Positions 24,035 through 33,660 of a stretch of 35,016 nt of DNA are shown here, in pieces. Below the pieces are notes generated by a model. It was given only the letters and a program-made list of their open reading frames with translations. It did not search any database and was not told the origin of the DNA. The DNA comes from an uncultured Bacteroidota bacterium (GTDB lineage Bacteria > Bacteroidota > Bacteroidia > NS11-12g > UBA9320): positions 1 through 35,016 of the forward strand of contig CAJWLP010000015.1 of assembly GCA_913043145.1 (NCBI GenBank), read 5' to 3'. The stretch's first letter is position 1; each line of letters starts with the position of its first letter. The position numbers were made by a program, and so were the translations under genes.

Positions 24035-25111
24035 ATGAGTGAAAAACCAGTTATAGGTATAACCATCGGAGATTTCAACGGAATTGGCCCAGAGCTGATT
24101 TTAAAAACATTTTCAAGCGAATTAATTTTTAATTATTGTACTCCTGTGATTTATGCGAACACTTATATTTTTAAATATTATGCCGATTTATTAAACTGCT
24201 CACCTCTTAATTTCAATATTGTTGTGAAAAGTTCAGACTTAAAACAAAACAAATTGAATTTACGATCATGTTGCAAAGACCGAATTGAAATAACCCCTGG
24301 TGTTGCCAGTACTCAGGCTGGAAAATTAGCACTCGACGCTCTTCAACTAGCTGTCTCTGATGTGAAGAATGGTCTTATCTCTGACATCTTAACATGTCCA
24401 ATTGATAAAAAATCTAGTACAGATGCAGGACTATCTTTTAATGGTCACACCCAATACTTTGCCGAAGAGTTTGAATCTGATGTACAAATGATTTTAATGA
24501 ATGATGAGTTGAGGGTATCCATGGTTACAGGACATACACCGCTAAATGAAGTGACACAAAAAATCACAAAAGATAAAGTACTTGAACATATTCGTCTGAT
24601 CAATGAAAACCTAAAAGCAGACTTCGCTATCATCAGGCCCAAAATAGCTGTAATGGGTATCAACCCACATGGGGGAGATAATGGTCTAATGGGTCGCGAA
24701 GAACTTGACATTATTGCTCCCGCAATAAAGGAAGCTCAAAAAGAAAATATATTGGTTGTTGGGCCATATGCTCCAGATGGGTTTTTCGGCTCACACAATT
24801 CTACAAACTTTGATGCCATTGTAGGCATGTACCATGACCAAGTATTGATTCCTTTCAAACAAATTGCATTTAACGACGGCGTCAACTACACTGCAGGTCT
24901 TCCAATTATAAGAACGTCTCCAGATCACGGAACTGCATACGACATAGCAGGAAAAGGAGTCTCAGATACTTCTTCGTTTATAAACGCCCTTTACCTCATT
25001 AATAAAGTTCGTAGAAATCGAATTAACTACTACGATAACTCAAAAGAACCCCTAGCGTATAAAACACATCGAAGAGAAAAATTCAGCATAGGTGTTCCTG
25101 ATTTAAGATAA
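24035..25111 (+). CDS. pdxA: 4-hydroxythreonine-4-phosphate dehydrogenase
   Basis: An NAD-dependent step in the DXP-dependent pathway to pyridoxal phosphate. The 358 residues include GITIGDFNGIGPE (8-20) and metal-binding histidines at H167 (VTGHTPL), H212 (NPHGGDNG) and H267 (MYHDQV). These sit one position from the E. coli ligands (166, 211, 266). TSPDHGTAYDIAGKG is at 294-308. It stands alone upstream of the DUF177-rpmF run, with a separate promoter after it. Confidence 0.97.
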   Translation: MSEKPVIGITIGDFNGIGPELILKTFSSELIFNYCTPVIYANTYIFKYYADLLNCSPLNFNIVVKSSDLKQNKLNLRSCCKDRIEITPGVASTQAGKLALDALQLAVSDVKNGLISDILTCPIDKKSSTDAGLSFNGHTQYFAEEFESDVQMILMNDELRVSMVTGHTPLNEVTQKITKDKVLEHIRLINENLKADFAIIRPKIAVMGINPHGGDNGLMGREELDIIAPAIKEAQKENILVVGPYAPDGFFGSHNSTNFDAIVGMYHDQVLIPFKQIAFNDGVNYTAGLPIIRTSPDHGTAYDIAGKGVSDTSSFINALYLINKVRRNRINYYDNSKEPLAYKTHRREKFSIGVPDLR

Positions 25112-25147
25112 GTGTCTGCAATTAATTAGTTTTATCGTTAAAATACT

Positions 25148-25155
25148 TACTTTTG
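25148..25155 (+). promoter_or_regulatory. Probable -7 box for the DUF177-rpmF-fatty acid operon
   Basis: TACTTTTG is an exact TAnnTTTG match ending 13 bases before the DUF177 gene's ATG. A TTA (25126-25128) sits 19 bases upstream where TTG would be expected. This probably drives the run from 25169 through the following genes. Confidence 0.5.
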
Positions 25156-25168
25156 CCAACTTTTGGAA

Positions 25169-25669
25169 ATGAAGCTGTCTGAATTTGATATTGATTTTAA
25201 CAAATTTAAAAACGAAAAAGACTTCTTCAGTTTCAAATTAAATGATGCGTTCTTTGAATTAAAGGAAAATAGTTTATATCAACATGGAGATTTCAATATT
25301 GACATTCAATGTGAAAAATTTGAGGATACCATAATCCTGGATTACACATTTAAAGGAAATATAAAATCTCACTGCGAACGATGTTTAAAAAAAATTAAGA
25401 TTCATATTAACACGTTTAGACAAGATGTATTGAAGTTAACATTGAATAATGACCTCTTAAACGAGGAAAATTATTTATCTGTCAACCACCCCGTCTATTC
25501 CGTTTATGATTCAATTTATGAGCAAATTTGTTTAGACATACCTACTCGTTTGATATGCGAAAATTCCGAAATTCAAAAGAAATGCACCATCGAACATCTT
25601 GACACCAAACCAATAGAGAAAAGAGTGGATGATAGATGGGCTGAATTAAAAAAATTAATTAAAAAATAA
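25169..25669 (+). CDS. DUF177/YceD-family protein
   Basis: A 166-residue protein of the YceD family, linked to 23S rRNA processing and ribosome assembly and almost always encoded next to rpmF, as here. The family's Cys pair is visible in SHCERCL (about residues 67-73), and the acidic C-terminal part ends [13 protein letters not shown], a tail that recurs in Bacteroidota members (D-P-R-W-x-x-L-x-x-L). An in-frame TTG two codons upstream is ignored because the ATG gives the usual MKLSEFDI start. The rpmF ATG follows the stop by one base. Confidence 0.92.
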   Translation: MKLSEFDIDFNKFKNEKDFFSFKLNDAFFELKENSLYQHGDFNIDIQCEKFEDTIILDYTFKGNIKSHCERCLKKIKIHINTFRQDVLKLTLNNDLLNEENYLSVNHPVYSVYDSIYEQICLDIPTRLICENSEIQKKCTIEHLDTKPIEKRVDDRWAELKKLIKK

Positions 25670-25670
25670 A

Positions 25671-25853
25671 ATGGCACATCCTAAACGTAAAATTTCCAAG
25701 ACTAGGAGAGACAAGAGAAGAACCCATTACAAGTTAGGCAACAGACAGCTTCACAGAGACCCGTCTACTGGAGAAATTCATCTATATCATAGATTGAATT
25801 TAGAAACCGGCATGTATCGCGGAGTGCAAGTTCTTGAACCTAACGCTGAATAA
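25671..25853 (+). CDS. rpmF: 50S ribosomal protein L32
   Basis: A 60-residue basic ribosomal protein beginning [20 protein letters not shown], the standard L32 start, with TGEIHLYHR in the second half. It has no cysteine, so it is the zinc-independent form. It is followed after six bases by plsX, the conserved rpmF-plsX-fabH order linking ribosome and lipid synthesis. Confidence 0.97.
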   Translation: MAHPKRKISKTRRDKRRTHYKLGNRQLHRDPSTGEIHLYHRLNLETGMYRGVQVLEPNAE

Positions 25854-25859
25854 TCAAAT

Positions 25860-26807
25860 ATGAATGTTGGTATCGATGCCATGGGAGGCGATTTTGCTCC
25901 CAAGGAATGCATCAACGCAGTAGTAAAAGAAGCGAATGCTGAAAATTGCGATTCGCACTTTTTCGTTTTTGGGGAACCAGAAGCACTAAAAGAATATACC
26001 GAAGATTTAAACCATCCTAATATTACTGTCGTTCCTTCTGGTGAAAGCATTAGCATGGGCGAACACGCAATAAAGGCTGTTTCAACTAAAAAAGATTCTA
26101 GCATAAATATTGGGATGCACTTCTTGGCTGAAGGAAAAATTGATACATTCCTAGGTGCCGGGAACACTGGAGCTATGATGGTGTCTGCACTTTACAATGT
26201 AAAAGGAATTCCAGGCATCGATCGTCCAGCCTTATCGTCTGTACTGCCCCAACAAAGTGGTGTTACTGGTGTACTAGTTGATGTGGGTGCAAACAGCGAT
26301 GTAAAGCCTGAGACCATAGCAAAATTTGCTATACTCGGTACAGAATATGCCAAGGCAGTGTACGGTATTAAGAACCCAAGAGTTGGTCTAGTAAATATTG
26401 GCGAAGAAGAAGAAAAAGGTAATAGTGTCACAAAAGCAGCATTTCCTATTCTTAAAAGTCAAAAAGGTATCAACTTCATAGGTAATGTTGAAGGAAGACA
26501 TCTATTCAACGATAAAGTTGACGTTGCGGTATGTGACGGTTTTACTGGAAATGTCATTGTCAAAACATGTGAGGGTTTTTTCTACAACTTACTAAAAAGG
26601 GGAGTTGAAGACGACTTTTTATCAAAATTTAATTTCCAAAATTATGGAGGAACTCCAATTTTAGGAATTAAAAAATCTGTTATAGTAGGTCATGGCATCT
26701 CTAATTCTAAAACATTTTCTAATATGATAAAACTTGCAAAAAATGTAGTAGAATCAGAATTAATTTCTAAAATTGAACTTTCAATTTCTGAAACTACAAC
26801 GAATTGA
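25860..26807 (+). CDS. plsX: Phosphate acyltransferase PlsX
   Basis: Makes acyl phosphate from acyl-ACP and phosphate, feeding PlsY for phospholipid synthesis. It is a peripheral membrane protein. The 315 residues include MNVGIDAMGGDFAPKECINA at the start, IGMHFLAEGKIDTFLGAGNTGAMM (about 79-102), RPALSSVLP, LVDVGANSDVKP (131-142), LVNIGEEEEKGN and CDGFTGNVIVKTCEG. All are family blocks in the right order. Confidence 0.97.
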   Translation: MNVGIDAMGGDFAPKECINAVVKEANAENCDSHFFVFGEPEALKEYTEDLNHPNITVVPSGESISMGEHAIKAVSTKKDSSINIGMHFLAEGKIDTFLGAGNTGAMMVSALYNVKGIPGIDRPALSSVLPQQSGVTGVLVDVGANSDVKPETIAKFAILGTEYAKAVYGIKNPRVGLVNIGEEEEKGNSVTKAAFPILKSQKGINFIGNVEGRHLFNDKVDVAVCDGFTGNVIVKTCEGFFYNLLKRGVEDDFLSKFNFQNYGGTPILGIKKSVIVGHGISNSKTFSNMIKLAKNVVESELISKIELSISETTTN

Positions 26808-26823
26808 AGCCAATAACAATCCA

Positions 26824-27807
26824 ATGAGAGCAGCTATAACAGCAGTAGGTGGCTATGTCCCCGAAAAAATTCTGACTAATCAAGACCTCGAAAAAATGGT
26901 AGACACCTCTGACGAGTGGATACGAACTAGAACTGGAATTAAGGAAAGAAGAATTCTTGAAGAAGATAAAGCAACCAGTGATCTTTGTATCAAAGCCATT
27001 GAAAAATTATTAGATAAAAGAGGCATATCTGCCGAAGAAATTGATTTAGTAATCGTTGCCACAATAACGCCTGACCATGCTTTCCCTTCTACTGCAAATA
27101 TTGTTACACACAAGATAGGTGCTACTAAAGCTTGGGGGTTTGATATGAGTGCCGCTTGTTCAGGGTTTTTATATGCCCTTGACACAGGCTCTAAATTTAT
27201 AGAAAGCGGAAAACATCAAAAAGTTATCGTTTGTGGGGCAGATAAAATGTCCTCAATTGTAAACTATAAAGACAGAAATACTTGTGTAATTTTTGGTGAC
27301 GGTGGTGCTGCAGTTTTATTAGAACCTAGCCAAGATGAAAATGGCATCATTGACAGTGTTTTAAAGTCAGACGGGGTCGGAATTGACTATCTTAATTTGA
27401 AAGCTGGTGGATCTAAGTACCCGTCGTCCTATGAAACAATTGATAACGATATGCACTATCTATACCAAGAGGGTAAGACTGTATTCAAGTTTGCTGTTAC
27501 TAACATGGCCGAAGTTAGTCGTGAGATTATGGATAGGAATAACTTAACCGGTGACGCAGTTGACTATTTATGTGCTCACCAAGCAAATCTCCGAATAATC
27601 GACGCAACAGCTCGAAGAATGGAGTTAGATGAAAAAAAGGTGCTTATAAACATTTCCAAATATGGTAATACCACCGCTGCAACAATTCCGTTGCTGTTTT
27701 CAGATTTTGAATCAAAGTTCAAAAAAGGAGATAATATTGTTTTAGCTGCCTTTGGTGGAGGTTTTACATGGGGAGCTATATATTTAAAGTGGTCATATAA
27801 TTCATAA
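26824..27807 (+). CDS. fabH: 3-oxoacyl-ACP synthase III
   Basis: Starts fatty acid chains by joining an acyl-CoA to malonyl-ACP. The 327-residue thiolase-fold protein has the catalytic triad C112 (MSAACSGFLYAL), H252 (LCAHQANLRII) and N282 (SKYGNTTAAT). DTSDEWIRTRTGIKERR at 27-43 is the CoA-binding start. I use ATG 26824 (MRAAITAVGGYVPEK). A frame from 26773 would overlap plsX and add 17 unlikely residues. In Bacteroidota this enzyme often primes branched chains, which cannot be read here. Confidence 0.96.
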   Translation: MRAAITAVGGYVPEKILTNQDLEKMVDTSDEWIRTRTGIKERRILEEDKATSDLCIKAIEKLLDKRGISAEEIDLVIVATITPDHAFPSTANIVTHKIGATKAWGFDMSAACSGFLYALDTGSKFIESGKHQKVIVCGADKMSSIVNYKDRNTCVIFGDGGAAVLLEPSQDENGIIDSVLKSDGVGIDYLNLKAGGSKYPSSYETIDNDMHYLYQEGKTVFKFAVTNMAEVSREIMDRNNLTGDAVDYLCAHQANLRIIDATARRMELDEKKVLINISKYGNTTAATIPLLFSDFESKFKKGDNIVLAAFGGGFTWGAIYLKWSYNS

Positions 27808-27851
27808 CACATCAATTTATTTATACTATTTTCGCTTAAGAATTTAAAGAT

Positions 27852-28316
27852 ATGGACTTAAAAGAAATTCAGACTTTAATCAAATTTATTTCATCATCTA
27901 AGGTTGATGAAGTTGCTATCGAGCAAAAAGATTTTAAAATTAGAATTAAACGAAATGCACAAACGGTAACTGCTACAGTTCCTAAGCCAGTCGCTGTTCA
28001 AGAGGTGCCTGTGGTTCAACAAGCAGTAACGCCTCTAGTAAAAGAAACTGCTCCCACAACTTCTGAAGATTCCAAAACAGAAGAAATTAAATCACCAATG
28101 ATTGGTACATTTTACAGAAAGTCATCTCCAGACAAGCCTGTTTTTGTCGAAGTAGGTGATGTGATTGAAAAAGGTCAGGTAATCTGTATTATCGAAGCCA
28201 TGAAACTATTCAATGAAATAGAATCTGAGGTTAGCGGAAAAATCGTTAAAGTATTAGTTGATGACTCACAACCTGTTGAATACGGACAGCCATTGTTTGT
28301 CATTGAACCTAAGTAA
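27852..28316 (+). CDS. accB: Biotin carboxyl carrier protein of acetyl-CoA carboxylase
   Basis: Carries biotin between the carboxylase and transferase subunits that make malonyl-CoA. The 154 residues have an N-terminal helical part, a Pro/Val/Ala-rich linker at about 40-75, and a biotinyl domain at about 80-154 with biotin-accepting K118 in EAMKLFNEIES. MIGTFYRKSSPDKPVFVEVG is the typical thumb region. accC follows after 15 bases. Confidence 0.97.
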   Translation: MDLKEIQTLIKFISSSKVDEVAIEQKDFKIRIKRNAQTVTATVPKPVAVQEVPVVQQAVTPLVKETAPTTSEDSKTEEIKSPMIGTFYRKSSPDKPVFVEVGDVIEKGQVICIIEAMKLFNEIESEVSGKIVKVLVDDSQPVEYGQPLFVIEPK

Positions 28317-28331
28317 ATTAACTACTACTCT

Positions 28332-29672
28332 ATGTTTAAAAAGATCTTAATTGCCAATAGAGGTGAAATCGCCTTGCGGGTTATTCGTACATGTAAAGAA
28401 ATGGGAATTTCTACTGTAGCAGTATATTCATCTGCGGATGAAGATAGCCTCCATGTTAAGTTTGCTGATGAGGCGGTATGTATTGGTCCTCCATCTAGTA
28501 CTCTTTCGTACCTAAATATGCCAAACATTATAGCTGCTGCCGAAATAACCAATGCAGATGCTATTCATCCAGGTTATGGCTTCCTTTCTGAAAATGCAAC
28601 TTTTTCTGAAATGTGTAGAGATCATGGAATCAAATTTATTGGTGCTAGTCCCGAGATGATTGAAGGGATGGGAGACAAGTCTAACGCTAAAGCAACAATG
28701 ATTGCAGCTGGTGTACCTTGTGTTCCTGGTTCTGACGGCCTTCTGAAAGATGTAAAAGAAGGAAAAAAAATAGCAAAAGAGATTGGATATCCTGTAATGC
28801 TGAAAGCTACAGCTGGTGGTGGTGGTAGAGGCATGCGTTTAATATGGAAAGAGGAAGAGTTTGACGATGCTTGGACAAGTGCACGCACCGAATCTAAAGC
28901 TGCATTTGGAAATGATGGAATGTATCTTGAAAAATTTGTAGAAGAGCCTCGTCACATTGAAATTCAAATAGCTGGAGACCAATATGGAAAAGTTTGCCAC
29001 TTATCTGAAAGAGACTGCTCTATTCAAAGAAGACACCAAAAATTAATCGAAGAAGCCCCCTCTCCATTTGCAGATGAAGAACTTCGAACAAATATGGGTG
29101 AAGCGGCTATAAAAGCGGGCGAAGCCATAAACTATGAAGGTGTTGGAACCGTCGAGTTTTTGGTTGATAAATACAAGAAATTTTATTTCATGGAAATGAA
29201 TGTTCGAATTCAAGTAGAACATCCAGTTACTGAAGAAATAATCAACTTTGACTTGATCAAGGAACAAATTAAAATTGCCGCAGGACACCCTATCAGTGGT
29301 CAAAATTATCTTCCTCAAAAGCACTCCATCGAGTGCAGAATAAATGCGGAAGACCCCTTTAATGACTATCGACCTAGTCCAGGCAGGATTGAAGTCCTCC
29401 ACAAACCTGGTGGTCATGGAATTCGTGTAGATACACACATCTATGCTGGATATAGTATACCTCCACACTATGATTCAATGGTTGCCAAGCTAATTGTGTC
29501 TGCACAAACAAGGGAAGAATGTATCGTAAAAATGGAACGTGCACTCTCAGAATTTGTGGTAGAAGGGATTAAGACAACTATTCCACTTCATCTGAAACTT
29601 ATGAGAGATCCCGATTTTAAGGCTGGAAACTTCACCACCAAGTTTATGGAAACATTTGACATTAATAAGTAA
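28332..29672 (+). CDS. accC: Biotin carboxylase subunit of acetyl-CoA carboxylase
   Basis: An ATP-grasp enzyme that carboxylates the biotin on AccB. The 446 residues start [20 protein letters not shown]. They contain [12 protein letters not shown] (about 79-90), the glycine-rich ATP loop [12 protein letters not shown] (about 158-169), HQKLIEEAP and [13 protein letters not shown] with the catalytic Arg and Glu. Length and order match the family. The transferase genes accA and accD are not here. The 39 bases between its stop and the convergent nfu gene hold no clear terminator. Confidence 0.97.
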   Translation: MFKKILIANRGEIALRVIRTCKEMGISTVAVYSSADEDSLHVKFADEAVCIGPPSSTLSYLNMPNIIAAAEITNADAIHPGYGFLSENATFSEMCRDHGIKFIGASPEMIEGMGDKSNAKATMIAAGVPCVPGSDGLLKDVKEGKKIAKEIGYPVMLKATAGGGGRGMRLIWKEEEFDDAWTSARTESKAAFGNDGMYLEKFVEEPRHIEIQIAGDQYGKVCHLSERDCSIQRRHQKLIEEAPSPFADEELRTNMGEAAIKAGEAINYEGVGTVEFLVDKYKKFYFMEMNVRIQVEHPVTEEIINFDLIKEQIKIAAGHPISGQNYLPQKHSIECRINAEDPFNDYRPSPGRIEVLHKPGGHGIRVDTHIYAGYSIPPHYDSMVAKLIVSAQTREECIVKMERALSEFVVEGIKTTIPLHLKLMRDPDFKAGNFTTKFMETFDINK

Positions 29673-29711
29673 ACTACTTTTAAATTAATTTTCATAGTCT
29701 TAATTAATCTG

Positions 29712-30275
29712 TTATGCAGCTTCTGCTTCAACAGATTCAACCTCTGGAACCAACCTTTTGAGAAGGTTTTCAATGCCCGCTTTTAATGTCAGAGTGCTAC
29801 TGGGACAACCACTACACGAGCCTTTCATTGTTACAGTCACAACACCCGAGTCAAAACTCTTAAAATCAATTGCTCCACCATCCATTTCGACGGCAGGTTT
29901 AACGTGATCTTCCAAAAGTTGTTTTATTTTAGTTACAACCTCTGATTCTTCTTCATCTGAAAGTTTTTCCTTAACTACAATAATCGGTTTTTCGGCTTCT
30001 AGATACTCCTGAACAAACTTTTTAAGTTGTGGTATAATGTCAAACCAGTCATAATCCTCCTTTTTAGTAATCGAAACAAAATTATTCATTATAAAAATAC
30101 CCTTGACAAAATCATATTGAAATAGTTCTTCTGCCATTGGACACGTTTCTAGGTTTTCTTTTACTCTGAAGTCAATGCTATCATTAGGCAAAATCATGCG
30201 GTTTGCCACAAATTTCATTGATTCAGGATTTGGTGTTTTCTCTGAATATACCGTTATTACGTCTGCTAATTCCAT
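29712..30275 (-). CDS. Nfu-type Fe-S cluster scaffold with N-terminal Nfu_N domain
   Basis: A 187-residue carrier for Fe-S clusters. It has an Nfu N-terminal domain (about 7-95: YSEKTPNPESMKFVANR) and a C-terminal NifU domain (about 105-183). The cluster-binding pair is C154-S-G-C157 (KGSCSGCPSSTLTLKAGIE). It is the longer of two Nfu proteins in the window. Both end in an L-x-x-x-V-P/L-E-V-E-S-V helix, so they are paralogues that have diverged in domain make-up. Confidence 0.94.
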   Translation of the reverse strand: MELADVITVYSEKTPNPESMKFVANRMILPNDSIDFRVKENLETCPMAEELFQYDFVKGIFIMNNFVSITKKEDYDWFDIIPQLKKFVQEYLEAEKPIIVVKEKLSDEEESEVVTKIKQLLEDHVKPAVEMDGGAIDFKSFDSGVVTVTMKGSCSGCPSSTLTLKAGIENLLKRLVPEVESVEAEAA

Positions 30276-30292
30276 TTTAAATCTAAACGATG

Positions 30293-30300
30293 CAAAGGTA
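30293..30300 (-). promoter_or_regulatory. Probable -7 box for nfu
   Basis: On the minus strand, TACCTTTG is an exact TAnnTTTG match 17 bases before the ATG, giving a leader of about 10-14 bases. No TTG is seen at the expected upstream distance. Confidence 0.45.
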
Positions 30301-30342
30301 TCATTTGTTTTTTAAGACTTCATAAAAAACAAATTAGTAAAA

Positions 30343-33300
30343 TTATTTGTGCTTATCGAAAGAACACCAAACGCAAAGATCATCCTCGCACCCTTGGTTA
30401 AACTCTAAATTTTGAATACGTTGATAGACTTCTTTTACCTGTCTTCTTACAAAAAGGTATTCTTCACTAGTAAAATATACTTTGTGCTTTTTATACTCGC
30501 CATCTACTGGTTCTATAAAGTCAATTTCTCCAGATGTCACCTCTAATGAATTGGATTTATTACTCTCCAATAAAGCTTTATAAAACAAAATCTGCCTCCA
30601 ATAGTCGCCACCATATCTCTTCTCAAAATTTAACTCTTTGGGATTATCTATTAACTCAGTGGGTGGACTAACTTTTGATTTACCATACTTATATTGACCC
30701 GTTTTGAAATCTACTACATGTACTTTCCCTTTATTTATTGTCAACTTATCTATTTGTCCTCGAATAGGAACACCATCTATTTCACAATTATTCAAAAACA
30801 CCTCTGATTCAACATTTTTTTCATTTAAAATATAAGACGAATAGTTTTGATAATACTTCGTTAATATCTCTTTACCATAATAAAGCCTTCTTTCAAAATT
30901 TGCCTTTATAAATGATTCCTTGTTGTTATTCATCTCATTGGTGTATACCTTCGTTAATATATCAATTGCGTCGGTTTCAGATTTTATGTTAACACTCTCT
31001 TTATATAACTTATCAATGGCTGAATGAATAGCTGAGCCAAATGTCATACTATCATTTTTAGATGATGGAACACGAATAATATTTTGATAAAAAAAGGAAA
31101 CTGGACATTTCAAATAACTATTGAGGTTGGTCGCACTAAGTCTAAAATTTTCTACTTCTTTTTTAACAAAATCCTGCTCGAAAAGCTTTATAATTTTTGA
31201 TTCATTGGGTTTTAACATATAATCAAAAAAATGCAACAAATCCTCTTCAGATGCTTGAGCTTTTTTGAGCTCACATACCTTACTTTCTAATACCTCCTCA
31301 ACAAAAAGACTTCTCATCAATAGCTTATCGTTATCATTTTTTAATGAAAAACTAATTTCTAGATGTTTTCTTGCCCTCGTAAGGGCAACGTAAAATAATC
31401 TTCTTGACTCTTCTTTTAATGCTTCTTTGGGCTCACCAGGCAATAAAGTGTTTAATCTGAATGGTAAAGAGTTTTTATCCTTTTCCCAATTGTTTTCAGT
31501 ACAACCTATTACAAAGACATAATCAAATTGCAATCCTTTAGACCCATGCACAGTCATTAAATTTACTCCATTTACTCCATGAACTATTTTATTCAACTTT
31601 AGGCCGAGTTTATTCTTCTTAAGTAATTCAATTTTATCTAAAAAGCCTCCCAGTTTAAGGTATGGATTTCTTCCTGTTTCCTCTTTCAAAAAGTTGTAGT
31701 ACGTTTTTAAACACTGGATTTGAAATGTTGCATCATGACTTTTGAGAGCTCGAGAGACAAAACCCATTTTGGACATGAATTTTTCAACAAAATCCTGAAG
31801 TGTTAAATTGTGAATCTCTTTTAGCCAATAATCAATATCTGAAAGGAATGCTTTTAGCTCAGCTTTACTCTCTCCAGGTATATTAATTCCCGAAAGCCCA
31901 GTGTGTAAAAATTCTCTCCATCCAATTTCTTTGTCTTGACCTATCGTATTACTAATCAATCCTAAAGCTATCGAGCTGACATTTTTAAAATTATGTGCAT
32001 GCAATAACTCAAAAAGCAGATGTTGACCGCTATCTAATTTTTTTGATTCGAGATTTACATATTCTAAAAAAGAATTTAGTTGGTTAACTATTGGAATTTG
32101 AAGAACATCCTGTGTTTTTGCAACATTATAACTAATGCCCTCGCTTTCTAAAAATTTAATTAACTCATCGCTTTGTTTGTGTTTGCGATACATAATACTT
32201 ATGTCAGATAAAGAAACTCCTTGAGATTTGAGCTCTTTAAGTTTTGAAGTGATATTAACTATTTCCTGAAATGTATTAGGATATTCTGTCACATAAGTCG
32301 CTGGATTAATTTTTGCTACATCTTGATTTGCCGCAATAATTTCCTTGTTCAACCCTGGAACTTTCCCAACTAACCGCTCTTTATTGTTTTTTATCAGATA
32401 GTTACTTGCATCAAGTATGTGTTGACTTGATCGATAATTTTGGTCTAAAACTACTAACTTTATATGAGCTTTGTAGTTGGAGTAAAATTCATAAATATTC
32501 TCAACATTTGCTCCTTGAAACTTATAAATTGATTGATCATCATCCCCAACAACAAAAACATTGGGGTTGTCCCAATAATTAATGAGTTTGTATAATAATT
32601 CATTTTGAACCCCGTTGGTGTCTTGATATTCATCAACTAAAAAGTAATGAAAAGACTCTTGGTATTTTAGCAACAACTCGTCATTAGAATCAAAAGCTTT
32701 TAAAACCCATGATAACATATCGTTAAAATCATAACGCTTTCTTTCTTTCAGTTTTAGCTTGTAAATAGTTAAAAGTTTTGATGCCTCACATAATTTATCA
32801 AGTCCTTTAGAAAAAGAATCAAATTTATTTTGATTCAAATCACCAGCCTGGTTATTGCCGTATTTTTTTTTGTAATGGAAAGATTCATCCAATAAAGCTT
32901 CTTTCTTAGCTTCTTGAATTTTTATTTCAATTTCTTCAGGCGTTATATTATCCTTTTTGAGGAGGCCAAATAGACTTTTTAGATTTTGTAAATCATAATA
33001 TACATCCCCTACATATCGTTTCAATAAGCTGTTTGGCGGGAATTCATCAATTATCTCTCTCAATACCTCAATAGTCTCTAAATCAGAAATTGGGTCTAAA
33101 TGTTGTATGCCGAAAATATCTTTATTTTCTTGTATAATCATATTGCAAAACCCATGATAAGTATAAATTCCCACCTTGTAAGATTCAGAGCCGATCATAG
33201 AATTTAAGCGGTTTCTCAATTCCGATGTAGCAGCTTCTGTAAATGTTAAACACAATATGTTTTCAGCATGAGTATCCGTATTATTTAAAATACTTGCTAT

Positions 33301-33426
33301 ACGAGCACCCAACACTTGAGTTTTTCCTGTTCCAGGCCCAGCAACGACCATTACCGATCCATTAATTGAGTCAACAGCAACTTTCTGATTGTCGTTTAGC
33401 TCCTCATATACTTTTCTAAAATCCAT
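30343..33426 (-). CDS. UvrD-type helicase fused to a RecB/AddB-like Fe-S nuclease
   Basis: A 1027-residue DNA repair protein. The N-terminal superfamily 1A helicase has Walker A AGPGTGKT (29-36), YHGFC, Walker B DEYQD (265-269), GDDDQSIYKFQGA (294-306), LDQNYRSS, VNLMTVHGSKGLQFD and the motif VI segment FYVALTRARKHL. The last 250 or so residues form a PD-(D/E)XK nuclease. FRLSATNLNSYLKCPVSFFY opens it, then GSAIHSAIDKLY, RGQIDKL, and the catalytic D906-F-K908 (VVDFKTGQ). A cysteine in the opening segment plus C1013, C1018 and C1021 at the C-terminus match the 4Fe-4S arrangement of AddB and AdnB nucleases. No partner subunit gene is adjacent, so it may act alone or with a distant partner. Confidence 0.93.
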   Translation of the reverse strand: MDFRKVYEELNDNQKVAVDSINGSVMVVAGPGTGKTQVLGARIASILNNTDTHAENILCLTFTEAATSELRNRLNSMIGSESYKVGIYTYHGFCNMIIQENKDIFGIQHLDPISDLETIEVLREIIDEFPPNSLLKRYVGDVYYDLQNLKSLFGLLKKDNITPEEIEIKIQEAKKEALLDESFHYKKKYGNNQAGDLNQNKFDSFSKGLDKLCEASKLLTIYKLKLKERKRYDFNDMLSWVLKAFDSNDELLLKYQESFHYFLVDEYQDTNGVQNELLYKLINYWDNPNVFVVGDDDQSIYKFQGANVENIYEFYSNYKAHIKLVVLDQNYRSSQHILDASNYLIKNNKERLVGKVPGLNKEIIAANQDVAKINPATYVTEYPNTFQEIVNITSKLKELKSQGVSLSDISIMYRKHKQSDELIKFLESEGISYNVAKTQDVLQIPIVNQLNSFLEYVNLESKKLDSGQHLLFELLHAHNFKNVSSIALGLISNTIGQDKEIGWREFLHTGLSGINIPGESKAELKAFLSDIDYWLKEIHNLTLQDFVEKFMSKMGFVSRALKSHDATFQIQCLKTYYNFLKEETGRNPYLKLGGFLDKIELLKKNKLGLKLNKIVHGVNGVNLMTVHGSKGLQFDYVFVIGCTENNWEKDKNSLPFRLNTLLPGEPKEALKEESRRLFYVALTRARKHLEISFSLKNDNDKLLMRSLFVEEVLESKVCELKKAQASEEDLLHFFDYMLKPNESKIIKLFEQDFVKKEVENFRLSATNLNSYLKCPVSFFYQNIIRVPSSKNDSMTFGSAIHSAIDKLYKESVNIKSETDAIDILTKVYTNEMNNNKESFIKANFERRLYYGKEILTKYYQNYSSYILNEKNVESEVFLNNCEIDGVPIRGQIDKLTINKGKVHVVDFKTGQYKYGKSKVSPPTELIDNPKELNFEKRYGGDYWRQILFYKALLESNKSNSLEVTSGEIDFIEPVDGEYKKHKVYFTSEEYLFVRRQVKEVYQRIQNLEFNQGCEDDLCVWCSFDKHK

Positions 33427-33622
33427 AAGAAGTGTCGAATTTAAAGCGATTTTTTCAATGTGATATTCTTTTTAAAATTAAAACGTACAAGTCTTTAATT
33501 AAAATTTAAACGCCAATTTCAAAAATAACTGTTAGCAAAAACTTTAAGTTAATTCATCGAATGCCTCTAAAAATTAATAATTTTTTTTTTGCAACTATTC
33601 CAAAAAAGCGTGTCTAATTCTA

Positions 33623-33630
33623 TATATTTG
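33623..33630 (+). promoter_or_regulatory. Probable -7 box for the GEVED/PKD gene
   Basis: TATATTTG is an exact TAnnTTTG match ending 30 bases before the ATG. The -33 region shows no TTG at normal spacing. In the other direction an exact CAAAnnTA match at 33520-33527 could serve the helicase gene with a leader of about 90 bases, but that is weaker. Nothing else stands out in the 234-base gap, which is very AT-rich with a run of ten T at 33581-33590. Confidence 0.45.
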
Positions 33631-33660
33631 AAATTCAAATTCGTAACAAAATAATTATTA

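Noticed and set aside
29673-29711. A shared terminator between the convergent accC and nfu genes
   Set aside because: Only AT-rich sequence with TTAATTAAT-like symmetry is present, with no GC-containing stem.
30324-30350. A hairpin with a T run downstream of the helicase-nuclease gene
   Set aside because: The stem is only six AT-rich pairs and includes the stop codon region. In 30% GC-like sequence this is expected by chance, so I do not call a terminator.
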